From contig NZ_QXQB01000001.1 in the NCBI RefSeq assembly GCF_003605435.1, forward strand, positions 1,302,001 to 1,366,000: 64,000 bases of DNA, read 5' to 3'. How positions within the stretch are numbered: position 1 is the stretch's first letter; every line of letters starts with the position of its first letter. The translations under genes were made by a program, and so were the position numbers. The notes under the pieces are model-generated. The model ran no database searches and was not told the origin of the DNA. It saw only the letters and a list, made by a program, of their open reading frames with translations. Shown piece by piece: positions 36,841-44,511 of this stretch. This stretch comes from Paenibacillus pinisoli (GTDB taxonomy: Bacteria; Bacillota; Bacilli; Paenibacillales; Paenibacillaceae).

Positions 36841-38064
36841 CTATCGATCTGCGGCCGGCTGCCGCCGAGTATCCCCCTGCTGCAAAAAAGATCTCATCCA
36901 CCACCAGCCCGCAATCGGGACAAGTCCAACCGCAAGCATAAGCCAGGTAATCGCCTTGGGTGAATGATTATTCGGTATAACAATCAAATAAGCGGTTAAG
37001 CCAATCAACCGTCCTGTTGTCAGCGCCATCTCACGCAATACAATATACTCTTCGCGGTGGGCGGCGCTTTCCTGATTGCGGCCGATGACATCGAATACTT
37101 TGGTCGTCATCGGAATCATATAGAGAGGAAGGAATAGCGCTGTGCCTATGCCGAACACCAGCAAAGTCGAATACGATACTCCCCAGAACAGCGGCACAAT
37201 CACAACTCCGATCATCAATACTCCAGCCAGCATCGACCAGATCAGCCGCAGCTTGCCCATCCATTTGCCCGCTGCCCCGAAGCTGATCAGCGCAACCAGT
37301 GATGTAATGAGAGAGTAGAGGCCAAGCTTGCTCTCGTTGCGAGTCGCGATGTAGACGGTAAGGCCGACGAGAAACATAAAGACGCCTTCCCTGACGCCTT
37401 GCGCCGCAATCGCGGGGAACAGCCGGCGCCACGGATTTCCCTTCTCCTTCAATTGCCTCAGACCAAGCGTCCATTCATACCGGCCTTCGCCATGCCGCTT
37501 CTTAAGCCAGAAGCTAAGCACGACGCCCAGCCCGAATATGGCCAGCGACAGCATGAAGATGACACGGTACCCTCGTTCGCCTTGCATCGACGTAATAATA
37601 AAACCCGATAGCCATGGAGCCACGATACCGGCTGCCGAGCCTAGAAGTCCAGCCCAGCCGTTATAGCGGTTGCGCGTATCGGGATCCGTTACTTCGAAGT
37701 ATACGACATTAAAGGCAAGCCAGAACAGGCCCATGGCAATTCCGCTCAGCAAGCCGAGCAGAACAGCCCAATCCTTGGCTCCTTCGCCAAGCAGCAGAAC
37801 GACGCAATAGAATATGCCGGACAAAGCAATGCCCGCCCGCAGGCTGTGCATCTTGTTATGCTCCTTCACCCATTTGCCTGCAAGCCAGAACGTCAATCCT
37901 CCCAGCGCGTATTGGGCAAAGGTGAACCAGCCGATAATCATATACGAGCCGCTCGACTTCCATAGGTAGACGGGCACAAATGTGCCGGACAAGGCGCTTG
38001 AAAAACCGTACAGGGCTTGTACCACAAGGAGCAGAATTGCCTGCTTCTCCAATGCTTTTGCCAA
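36841..38064 (-). CDS. MFS transporter
   Basis: About 407 residues with eleven or twelve hydrophobic segments. The N-terminal half shows VQALYGFSSALSGTFVPVYLW and GLLSGIAMGLFWLAFNVVYFE. It is a general major-facilitator permease whose substrate is unknown. I chose the TTG at 38064 because GGAGG lies 6-7 bp upstream; the longer reading to 38151 adds a polar, cysteine-containing leader not expected before helix 1. The neighbour cysK gives a weak hint of a sulfur or amino-acid compound. Confidence 0.82.
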   Translation of the reverse strand: MAKALEKQAILLLVVQALYGFSSALSGTFVPVYLWKSSGSYMIIGWFTFAQYALGGLTFWLAGKWVKEHNKMHSLRAGIALSGIFYCVVLLLGEGAKDWAVLLGLLSGIAMGLFWLAFNVVYFEVTDPDTRNRYNGWAGLLGSAAGIVAPWLSGFIITSMQGERGYRVIFMLSLAIFGLGVVLSFWLKKRHGEGRYEWTLGLRQLKEKGNPWRRLFPAIAAQGVREGVFMFLVGLTVYIATRNESKLGLYSLITSLVALISFGAAGKWMGKLRLIWSMLAGVLMIGVVIVPLFWGVSYSTLLVFGIGTALFLPLYMIPMTTKVFDVIGRNQESAAHREEYIVLREMALTTGRLIGLTAYLIVIPNNHSPKAITWLMLAVGLVPIAGWWWMRSFLQQGDTRRQPAADR

Positions 38065-38165
38065 AACGACACCTCCAGAACACAAAGAATCCGTGTTAAA
38101 GACATTCGTTTTGTAACATGCCCTGATGCCGGAGCACCCATGCCCGTCCAATATTGGCAGCGGTA

Positions 38166-38702
38166 TTAAGAGTTAGCCTCCAGCCGGCTTACCATCTCTT
38201 CGCGGTCGCGCGGACTTAAGAAGGATGCGGTATGGTAACACGACGGACATACGTACAAGTGAATCGTATACGGGTTGGGCAGCACCGATATGCCGATCGC
38301 CTGTGTCTCAGTCGGCTGATAGCCGTCTCCGCCGATCTTCTGCGTGCCAGTCTCGATCATATATTCACGGCATGCCGGACATTCCGGAACTTCAAGCTGC
38401 TCATCGATTATGCGCTGAATGACGCCTTCGGCCGCCAGCAAGCTGCGGCTGCCGCCGCGGAAGCCGTTCTCGTCATTCATCCAGCTTGTATCCTGCTCGT
38501 CCTCTTCCTCTTGCCAATCCTCATCGTCGTTGTCGTCATCGTCTTTCGCTTTCCCCTCGCCGCTTGCGAGTCCGACCTGTACGGAACGATAGCCGCCCAG
38601 TTCATTCTCACAGTGCGGACAATGCGTCTCCGGACCAACTTCTTCATCCCAAATAATTTCTGAATGGCACCACTGGCACACCTGGCTTTGTTGCTCTTGC
38701 AT
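38166..38702 (-). CDS. Acidic zinc-ribbon protein, function unknown
   Basis: About 178 residues. It begins with a CxxC pair (CQWCHS), a second pair (CPHCEN), then a strongly acidic stretch (residues ~52-72, rich in Asp and Glu), then a further CxxC (CPACRE) and a final CPSCYHTASF. Two zinc ribbons separated by an acidic linker are therefore likely. I do not recognise a named family. The ATG at 38702 has GAGAGG 9 bp upstream. It is followed upstream by a tiny membrane protein and a DUF350-type protein in the same direction. Confidence 0.75.
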   Translation of the reverse strand: MQEQQSQVCQWCHSEIIWDEEVGPETHCPHCENELGGYRSVQVGLASGEGKAKDDDDNDDEDWQEEEDEQDTSWMNDENGFRGGSRSLLAAEGVIQRIIDEQLEVPECPACREYMIETGTQKIGGDGYQPTETQAIGISVLPNPYTIHLYVCPSCYHTASFLSPRDREEMVSRLEANS

Positions 38703-38716
38703 AAGGTACATCCTCT

Positions 38717-38797
38717 CTAAATGTTAATCCAATAAATAATGCCTACAATAAAAAACAGAATGGATATGACGAGCAGCGTCACCCACAAATACTTCAT
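38717..38797 (-). CDS. 26-residue single-pass membrane peptide
   Basis: A tiny gene encoding MKYLWVTLLVISILFFIVGI and six more residues, almost entirely one membrane helix. GGAGG stands 8 bp before the ATG. It lies between the DUF350-type gene (18 bp) and the zinc-ribbon gene (14 bp), all in one direction, so it is probably translated as part of that operon. Function unknown. Confidence 0.6.
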   Translation of the reverse strand: MKYLWVTLLVISILFFIVGIIYWINI

Positions 38798-38814
38798 GCC
38801 TCAAGCCTCCAGCT

Positions 38815-39237
38815 CTACACGATAATTGTCGCCCCGATGACATAGGACAGCGATACCGAAATAATCATGGCGATAAAACCGACGGCCCGATTATCCTTCT
38901 CGATCTCCTCGTCAATTCGGAACACGGGTGTCAAAAATTCAAATAAAAAGTAGGCGACCAGCAAAATAATGAAGCCAAAAGCGCCCCACAGCAAGGAATG
39001 ATAGATGGAATCATTGGATTCGATCGAGAAGCGGAATATGTTGCAGATGCCGAAGATCTTCCCGCCGGTCGCCATTGCCACCGCCATATTCCCCTTCTTG
39101 ATTTCTCCCCAGCACTTGTATTTGGTTACAAGCTCAAAGCAAGATAAAAATACGATAAGCGACAGCACTGTAACCGATACAAAGGCGAGCGTCGCCGCAT
39201 ACGGGTTGTCAAGCAGCTTATCGATCTCCGTTCCCAT
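38815..39237 (-). CDS. DUF350-family membrane protein
   Basis: A 140-residue protein with four membrane helices. The motif EIKKGNMAVAMATGGKIFGI between helices 1 and 2 and DNRAVGFIAMIISVSLSYVIG near the end match the DUF350 repeat (KGNxAVA and NxAVGxI pairs), so the domain is present as a duplicated half. Function is unknown. It starts 12 bp after mutS2, in the same direction, with a G-rich site before the ATG. Confidence 0.8.
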   Translation of the reverse strand: MGTEIDKLLDNPYAATLAFVSVTVLSLIVFLSCFELVTKYKCWGEIKKGNMAVAMATGGKIFGICNIFRFSIESNDSIYHSLLWGAFGFIILLVAYFLFEFLTPVFRIDEEIEKDNRAVGFIAMIISVSLSYVIGATIIV

Positions 39238-39249
39238 GAAACGTCCCCC

Positions 39250-41613
39250 CTATTTCAATTCAGCGACAGTCACGCCTATGCCGCCTTCGCCATAGCTGCC
39301 GTTGCGGAAGCTCTTCACATGCGAATGCCTGCGCAAATATTGCTGGATGCCCGTTCGCAGTACGCCCGTGCCTTTCCCATGAATAATATACACTTGCCCG
39401 AAGCCCGAAAGGAAGGACTCATCGAGAAAACGGTCTACTTCCATAATAGCCTCTTCCAGATTCTCGCCCCGGAGATCCAGCTCCATACGGACATTATCGT
39501 CTCTGGTGCGCTTCAAGCTGGCTGCCGCTTTCGGCTGCGCGGACTTCTCCGGCGCCTTCTGCTTCACAAGCTCCATGTCATCCAAAGCTACCTTCATCTT
39601 CATAATGCCAAGCTGAACGGTAGCGTCCGTACCATGTATATCGACCACTAGCCCTTTCTGATTCAGGCTGTAGACCATCACTTCATCGCCTGCTTCGATT
39701 TTTTGCGGCTTGCCTGCCGCGTTGCCCTTGCGCTTCGCGCTAGGCTGCTCCGGCATCGCATCGTCCAGCTTACGCCGCGCTTCGATGAGCTTATGCTCCT
39801 TGACGGATGCGCCTTCCTCCATGGCCAGCTTGCGCAGCTCGGCAATGATCTCCTCCGCCTCCCGCTTCGCTTTGGCGACAGCCTCGCGCGCTTCCTCCTT
39901 GGCCTTCAGCAGCAGCTTCTCCTTCTGCTCCTCGAACCGCTGGCGCTCCTCTTCATGCTTCGAGCGCAGCTTCTCCATCTGCAGGCGAAGCGACTCCGCC
40001 GTCTGGCGCTCCGATTCGGCGCTGAGCCGGTTCTCTTCCAGCGATGCAATCATATTCTCGACCCGCAGATCTTCCTCGCTTACCTCGCCTTTGGCATGGT
40101 CAATAATAGAGCGCTGAAGTCCCAGACGCTCCGCTATCGCGAAAGCGTTGCTTCGGCCCGGCACGCCAACAAGCAGCCGATAGGTCGGGCTGAGCGAGGC
40201 GATATCGAATTCCATGCTGGCGTTGATAACGCCCTTCCGGTTGTAGGCATAAGCCTTCAGCTCGCTATAGTGCGTTGTCGCCACAATCCGGCTGCCCAGC
40301 GCATGGATGTGCTCCAATATTGCGATTGCAAGCGCGGAGCCCTCTGCCGGGTCTGTGCCTGCTCCGAGCTCGTCTAGCAGCACGAGGCTCTTCGACGTCA
40401 TCGCGTTCAGAATGCGAATGATATTGGTCAGATGGCTGGAGAACGTACTGAGGCTTTGCTCAATGCTCTGCTCATCGCCGATATCGGCGTAGATCGCATC
40501 GAACACGCAAAGCTGGCTGCCTTCTTCAGCAGGGACGAACAGCCCCGACATCGCCATCAGGCTGAGCAGGCCGATTGTTTTCAGGGAGACGGTCTTGCCT
40601 CCAGTATTCGGTCCCGTCACAATAATGGCGGTGAACTGATTGCCGAGCTCCACATCAAGCGGAACAACTTTGTCCCGGTCAATAAGCGGATGGCGTCCGC
40701 GCTTCAGCTTCAGGAAGCCCCGGTCGTTCATGCGCGGCTGCGTTGCCTTCATCTCATGCGCAAGACGCGCCTTCGCAAAAGCGAAGTCAAGCTGTCCCAG
40801 CAAGTCGAGATTGATCAGCAAGTCCTCTACATGCTCGGCCGCTTGCGCTGTGAGCTTCTGCAGAATCTTCTCGATCTCGCGCTGCTCCGCCGCTTTTACC
40901 TCACGAAGCCGGTTATTCATCGCTACAATCGCTTCCGGCTCGATGAACAAAGTCGCGCCGGAGCCCGACTGGTCATGGATCAAGCCGCCGAAGCTGGAGC
41001 GGTACTCTTGCTTCACCGGAATGACATACCGGTCGTTGCGCAGCGTAATAATGGCATCCTGCAGCATCTTCTGCACGGATGAGGAGCGGATCATTGCCTC
41101 CAGCTTCTCGCGAATGCGTGATTCTCCCGTTCGGAGCTCCCGGCGAATCGAGCCCAGCTCCGAGCTTGCGCTGTCCATAACTTCGGCCTGCTCATCGATG
41201 CAGGCGAATATGGCGTCCTCCAGACCCTTATGCTCGCTGATGCCCTCCGTCAGCGCATCAAGCATCGGAATAGGATGCTCCTCATGCACGATCTCGATAT
41301 GCTTCTTTACCCGGCGGCCGCCGCGCGATGTGGAGGCGATATCGAGCAGCTCCTGCGGGTTCAGCGTGCCGCCGATCCGCGCACGATGAAGCGGCGCGCT
41401 GATATCGACCACGCCGCCGAACGGTGCGCTTCCTTTCAAGCGGTCTGCCGCGTAGGCTTCATCCGTCGCCTGCAGCAGCCGCTTTACGTCCTCCAGCTCC
41501 GTCACCGGCTGCAGGCGCTCCGTCGCTGCTTTCCCCAGCGATGTGCTGGCATGAGCGGATAATCTATTTATAATTTTTGGATATTCCAATGTCGTCAATA
41601 TTTTGGCGTCCAA
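39250..41613 (-). CDS. mutS2: MutS2 DNA-processing ATPase/endonuclease
   Basis: A 787-residue protein with the core and ATPase domains (GPNTGGKTVSLKTIGLL Walker A at about 335-351, LLDELGAGTDPAEGSAL Walker B), a long coiled-coil arm (about 510-610), and a C-terminal Smr nuclease domain (LDLRGENLEEA, IIHGKGTGVLR). MutS2 acts in recombination control and rescue of stalled ribosomes. The start is TTG with GGAG 9 bp upstream. In B. subtilis the order pheST-zapA-yshB-polX-mutSB is found; here yshB (cvpA) and polX are missing between zapA and this gene. Confidence 0.95.
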   Translation of the reverse strand: MDAKILTTLEYPKIINRLSAHASTSLGKAATERLQPVTELEDVKRLLQATDEAYAADRLKGSAPFGGVVDISAPLHRARIGGTLNPQELLDIASTSRGGRRVKKHIEIVHEEHPIPMLDALTEGISEHKGLEDAIFACIDEQAEVMDSASSELGSIRRELRTGESRIREKLEAMIRSSSVQKMLQDAIITLRNDRYVIPVKQEYRSSFGGLIHDQSGSGATLFIEPEAIVAMNNRLREVKAAEQREIEKILQKLTAQAAEHVEDLLINLDLLGQLDFAFAKARLAHEMKATQPRMNDRGFLKLKRGRHPLIDRDKVVPLDVELGNQFTAIIVTGPNTGGKTVSLKTIGLLSLMAMSGLFVPAEEGSQLCVFDAIYADIGDEQSIEQSLSTFSSHLTNIIRILNAMTSKSLVLLDELGAGTDPAEGSALAIAILEHIHALGSRIVATTHYSELKAYAYNRKGVINASMEFDIASLSPTYRLLVGVPGRSNAFAIAERLGLQRSIIDHAKGEVSEEDLRVENMIASLEENRLSAESERQTAESLRLQMEKLRSKHEEERQRFEEQKEKLLLKAKEEAREAVAKAKREAEEIIAELRKLAMEEGASVKEHKLIEARRKLDDAMPEQPSAKRKGNAAGKPQKIEAGDEVMVYSLNQKGLVVDIHGTDATVQLGIMKMKVALDDMELVKQKAPEKSAQPKAAASLKRTRDDNVRMELDLRGENLEEAIMEVDRFLDESFLSGFGQVYIIHGKGTGVLRTGIQQYLRRHSHVKSFRNGSYGEGGIGVTVAELK

Positions 41614-41801
41614 CTTTTAACACTCCTCTCGCCCTTATATTATAGCCGAACCTGTATTGGGATGCACGAGTCGAGGATGGTTTAGATTAATTCGTACCAT
41701 ACATAATACCTGCACCCTTGGCAACAATAAGGATTGAACCCACAAGTACCATTATCGGCTATTCCAGCTACCCACACACATTTGATTAGGAGGAATTAGA
41801 T

Positions 41802-42161
41802 ATGACCTTTCTTGGACATGTGGTCCGTTTTATCGTTTCGGCGCTAGTCTTGATGGTAGTCGGCTTTATCGTGCCGCAATTCAGCGTCGGCGGATTCTGG
41901 AGCGCCTTCTTCCTGGCTCTGGTTATCGCCGCTCTAGGCTGGATCATTGAAGGCATATTCGGCAAAAAAGTTACGCCATTCGGACGCGGCATCGTCGGCT
42001 TCCTGGCCAGCGCAGCAGTCATCTGGATCGCCCAGTTCGTGGTCGGCGGCGTAACCGTGACTTGGCTCGGTGCCATTCTGGCAGCGCTGGTAATCGGGAT
42101 TATCGACCTGTTTATTCCGGTCAGCACGCCGTATGAGGCTGGCAGACGGCATAACGACTAA
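41802..42161 (+). CDS. YvlD/holin-4-like small membrane protein
   Basis: A 119-residue protein with four membrane helices, related to the phage_holin_4 family and to B. subtilis YvlD. FGRGIVGFLASAAVIW and GAILAALVIGIIDLFIPV are typical. Despite the family name, no phage genes are near. GGAGGAATTAGAT precedes the ATG. It is the first plus-strand gene of the window and is followed by a terminator at 42186. Confidence 0.8.
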   Translation: MTFLGHVVRFIVSALVLMVVGFIVPQFSVGGFWSAFFLALVIAALGWIIEGIFGKKVTPFGRGIVGFLASAAVIWIAQFVVGGVTVTWLGAILAALVIGIIDLFIPVSTPYEAGRRHND

Positions 42162-42185
42162 TCGGCAAGCCGCTTCACCATATGC

Positions 42186-42224
42186 AAGCCCCGACTGTTG
42201 CATGGCAACGGCTGGGGCTTTTTC
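42186..42224 (+). terminator. Terminator after the holin-like gene
   Basis: AGCCCC pairs with GGGGCT around an inner GTTGC/GCAAC stem, followed by five T. Confidence 0.8.
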
Positions 42225-42377
42225 TATATTCACAGCAATTCCCGGTTTGTTCAACACAAGTTCATCACTTTGTCATAGTGTTGTCACGACCACGGCTTTA
42301 AACGCCCAATATTTAGGTTAAAATGAAAGGGAAACTGATTATAAACCTGATACAGGCGTTGGAAGGGGAACTTTATA

Positions 42378-42773
42378 ATGAAAAAATGGCTTGTATTCGC
42401 ATCTATGCTCGCACTAGCCCTCGTTATTGCGGCTTGCGGCGCCAACTCCAATAATAGCAAGGAATCATCGGGCGCGGCGAACAATGGTGCCGGCAGCGAA
42501 GCTTCTGCCTCCGAATCCGAAGTGATCATCACCGCCAAAGACTGGGAGTTCGACCAAGAGGAATACCGCATCAAAGCTGGCGAGACAGTCGATCTGACTT
42601 TGAAATCGGCGGGCGGAATCCATGGCGTGCGTATTCTGAAAACCGATTACAACATCAGCAACAATAAGACGGTTGCTGTCACATTCGACACACCGGGCAC
42701 TTATGACATGATCTGCTCCGTTCCTTGCGGCGCTGGACATGGCAAGATGAAAGCGAAGCTAATTGTAGAGTAA
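42378..42773 (+). CDS. Cupredoxin lipoprotein with a CuA-type copper site
   Basis: A 131-residue lipoprotein. The signal peptide ends in VIAACG, then a Ser/Asn/Ala/Glu linker, then a cupredoxin fold. The copper ligands of cytochrome oxidase subunit II all seem present: the His in GGIHGVRI, then CSVPCGAGHGKM, giving two Cys, a second His and a Met. Unlike subunit II it has no membrane hairpin. A role in electron transfer or copper delivery outside the membrane is likely. A strong terminator follows. Confidence 0.83.
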   Translation: MKKWLVFASMLALALVIAACGANSNNSKESSGAANNGAGSEASASESEVIITAKDWEFDQEEYRIKAGETVDLTLKSAGGIHGVRILKTDYNISNNKTVAVTFDTPGTYDMICSVPCGAGHGKMKAKLIVE

Positions 42774-42786
42774 TAAATGATGTGAA

Positions 42787-42830
42787 AAGCCCGCAATCTG
42801 TTCTAACGGACAGATTGCGGGCTTCTTTAT
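42787..42830 (+). terminator. Terminator after the cupredoxin gene
   Basis: A 13-bp stem (GCCCGCAATCTGT and its complement) with an eight-base loop, then TTCTTTAT. Confidence 0.85.
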
Positions 42831-42957
42831 ATGGATCGTTATGCGCAGCATTCGCCTGCGTACAATTTCCATTCGACTGCGTCTGAGCGGGCCCTTCCAA
42901 TGCCAAGCCTGCTCTGATAAGATAAGTTCACAACACCTCGCGAATGGAGGAATGCAA

Positions 42958-43638
42958 ATGGGAGTATTGGAAGATCGTGTCGCCATTGTTACCGGGGCCG
43001 GCAGCGGCCTCGGCCGGGCATCCGCAATTGCCTTCGCTGACGCTGGGGCGAGAGTTGTCCTTCTGGGCAGAAGAGTCGACAAGCTGGAGGAGACCGCTTC
43101 GCTTCTTATGGCGAGGACCGGCAGGGCTGCCCTCGTCCTTGGCGCAGATGTCACAGACGAACAGCAGGTCGAAGACGCGGTTGGCGCTGTCCTGAAGAAC
43201 TGGGAGCGCATCGATGTGCTGCTTAATAACGCTGCAGTGTTAGAGCAGGGTTCCGTACTCGAGCTGACCTCCGAGGAATGGCAAAATCAAATCGCCACCA
43301 ACTTGACCGGTCCGTTCCTGCTGACCAAGTCCGTGCTGCCCGCGATGAGGAGGCAGAAATACGGCCGGATCATCAATATTACGTCCAGCCTGTCCCGCAA
43401 CGGCGCGGGAGGCTTCGCTGCTTACAGCGCTGCCAAAGCTGGATTGGAGTCGCTGACTCGCACTGTTGCCGACGAAGAGCATGAGCACGGCATACTCGTC
43501 AATCTTTACAACCCCGGCACGCTGCGAACCGGGATGCACGCTACAGGCAAAGACCCGGCTACCGTCACGCCGGATATCGTAAGGCTTGCCAGCTTGTCCT
43601 TCGGCGGACCTACCGGCACTATTCACTCTTACGGATAA
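42958..43638 (+). CDS. Short-chain dehydrogenase/reductase
   Basis: A 226-residue SDR enzyme. The NAD(P)-binding glycine motif is TGAGSGLGRA, LLNNAAVLE is present, and the catalytic pair is in AAYSAAKAG (Tyr-x3-Lys), with Ser in NITSSLS. Substrate unknown. The ATG at 42958 has GGAGG 7 bp upstream, which rules out the longer reading from 42841. It ends directly before the 50-bp tandem array. Confidence 0.87.
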   Translation: MGVLEDRVAIVTGAGSGLGRASAIAFADAGARVVLLGRRVDKLEETASLLMARTGRAALVLGADVTDEQQVEDAVGAVLKNWERIDVLLNNAAVLEQGSVLELTSEEWQNQIATNLTGPFLLTKSVLPAMRRQKYGRIINITSSLSRNGAGGFAAYSAAKAGLESLTRTVADEEHEHGILVNLYNPGTLRTGMHATGKDPATVTPDIVRLASLSFGGPTGTIHSYG

Positions 43639-43680
43639 TCGCTTTTAATATCGTAAAGGGATGCCCTAACAGACGAAATA

Positions 43681-44112
43681 GCGCCGCCTCACGGCGTTAA
43701 CCGCGACAAAAAGGCCAAAGCTCGCTTGCAGCGCCGCCTCACGGCGTTAGACGCGACAAAAAGGCCAAAGCTCGATCTGCAACGCCGCCTCACGGCGTTA
43801 GACGCGACAAAAAGGCCAAATCTCGCTTGCAACGCCGCCTCACGGCGTTAGACGCGACAAAAAGGCCGATTCTCGCTTGCAGCGCCGCCTCACGGCGTTA
43901 GACGCGACAAAAAGGCCGATTCTCGCTTGCAGCGCCGCCTCACGGCGTTAGACGCAACAAAAAGGCCAAAGCTCGCTTGCAACATCGCCTCACGGCGTTA
44001 CACGCGACAAAAAGGCTGATTCTCGCTTGCAACGTTGCCTCACGGCGTTAGACGCGACAAAAAGGGCGATTCTCGCTTGCAACGCCACCACACACCGCTA
44101 AACATCACAAAA
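43681..44112. repeat. 50-bp tandem array, eight units plus a decayed ninth
   Basis: Units begin at 43681, 43731, 43782, 43832, 43882, 43932, 43982 and 44032; unit 2 is 51 bp, the others 50. Each has CGCCGCCTCACGGCG (a CGCCG/CGGCG hairpin), TTAGACGCGACAAAAAGGC, then CTCGCTTGCA. Units differ at a handful of positions, and a degraded partial copy follows to about 44112. The repeats are contiguous, so it is not a CRISPR array. No gene is seen in it. Confidence 0.9.
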
Positions 44113-44160
44113 GAACAGGAATCACATATATCGCAGTGTTGAGCATGTTGAATGCTTGAA

Positions 44161-44257
44161 ATTCGCCATCATTGGTGAATAGTGGTGACAGCACAGCAAA
44201 ACCGAAAGGTAAGGACGCCACATACAGCTAGTCGAGACTAATCTTGATCGTAAGATA
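44161..44257 (+). ncRNA. Structured RNA candidate, partly GEMM (c-di-GMP-I)-like
   Basis: Several hairpins can be drawn: ATTCGCCA/TGGTGAAT, ACC-GAAA-GGT, TAGTC/GACTA and ATCTT/AAGAT, followed at once by a terminator. The order GCAAAACC, GAAA tetraloop, GGTAAGGACGC recalls the conserved core of the class I cyclic-di-GMP riboswitch. The downstream receptor half of that motif is not convincingly present, so the class is uncertain. No plus-strand gene follows. Confidence 0.35.
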
Positions 44258-44262
44258 ATAAA

Positions 44263-44325
44263 AAACCGTCTCCTGTGTAAAATTGTAATACGACTAGCCA
44301 TTTACAAAGGAGACGGTTTCTTTCT
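44263..44325 (+). terminator. Long terminator hairpin after the RNA candidate
   Basis: AAACCGTCTCCT-GTGTAAA pairs with TTTACAA-AGGAGACGGTTT around a loop of about 19 bases, then CTTTCT. It is well placed as an expression platform for the RNA upstream. Confidence 0.75.
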
Positions 44326-44361
44326 ACTTATAAATTTGCTTATTAGTTGACACAAACCCAA

Positions 44362-44400
44362 AAAGGGCGGTGCAGGAATAACTCCCCAGCACCGCCCTTT
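44362..44400. terminator. Bidirectional terminator downstream of the zapA fusion gene
   Basis: AAAGGGCGGTGC pairs perfectly with GCACCGCCCTTT. On the minus strand it ends in TTTTTGGG and would terminate the 3.3-kb zapA-like transcript. Confidence 0.8.
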
Positions 44401-44441
44401 CTTCATTCACGCCTCAATGAGGTAAGCTCACTCTTCGAAAG

Positions 44442-44511
44442 TTAGCCTCTGCTCTGTTAGCTCTGTCAGCTCTGTTAGCTCTGTTAGCTCGCTTAGCTCA
44501 GTTAGCTCTGC
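44442..44511. repeat. 9-bp tandem repeats carrying a row of in-frame stop codons
   Basis: Read on the minus strand, units of the type AGC-TAA-CAG follow one another at 9-bp steps from the stop of the zapA fusion gene. In-frame stops fall at 44502, 44493, 44484, 44475, 44466 (TGA) and 44457, and again at 44442. Confidence 0.85.

Noticed and set aside
41802..42161. Prophage remnant, because of the holin-like family name
   Set aside because: YvlD-type proteins are ordinary chromosomal membrane proteins and no phage gene is nearby.
43681..44112. CRISPR array
   Set aside because: The repeats are contiguous with no unique spacers, and no cas genes are present.
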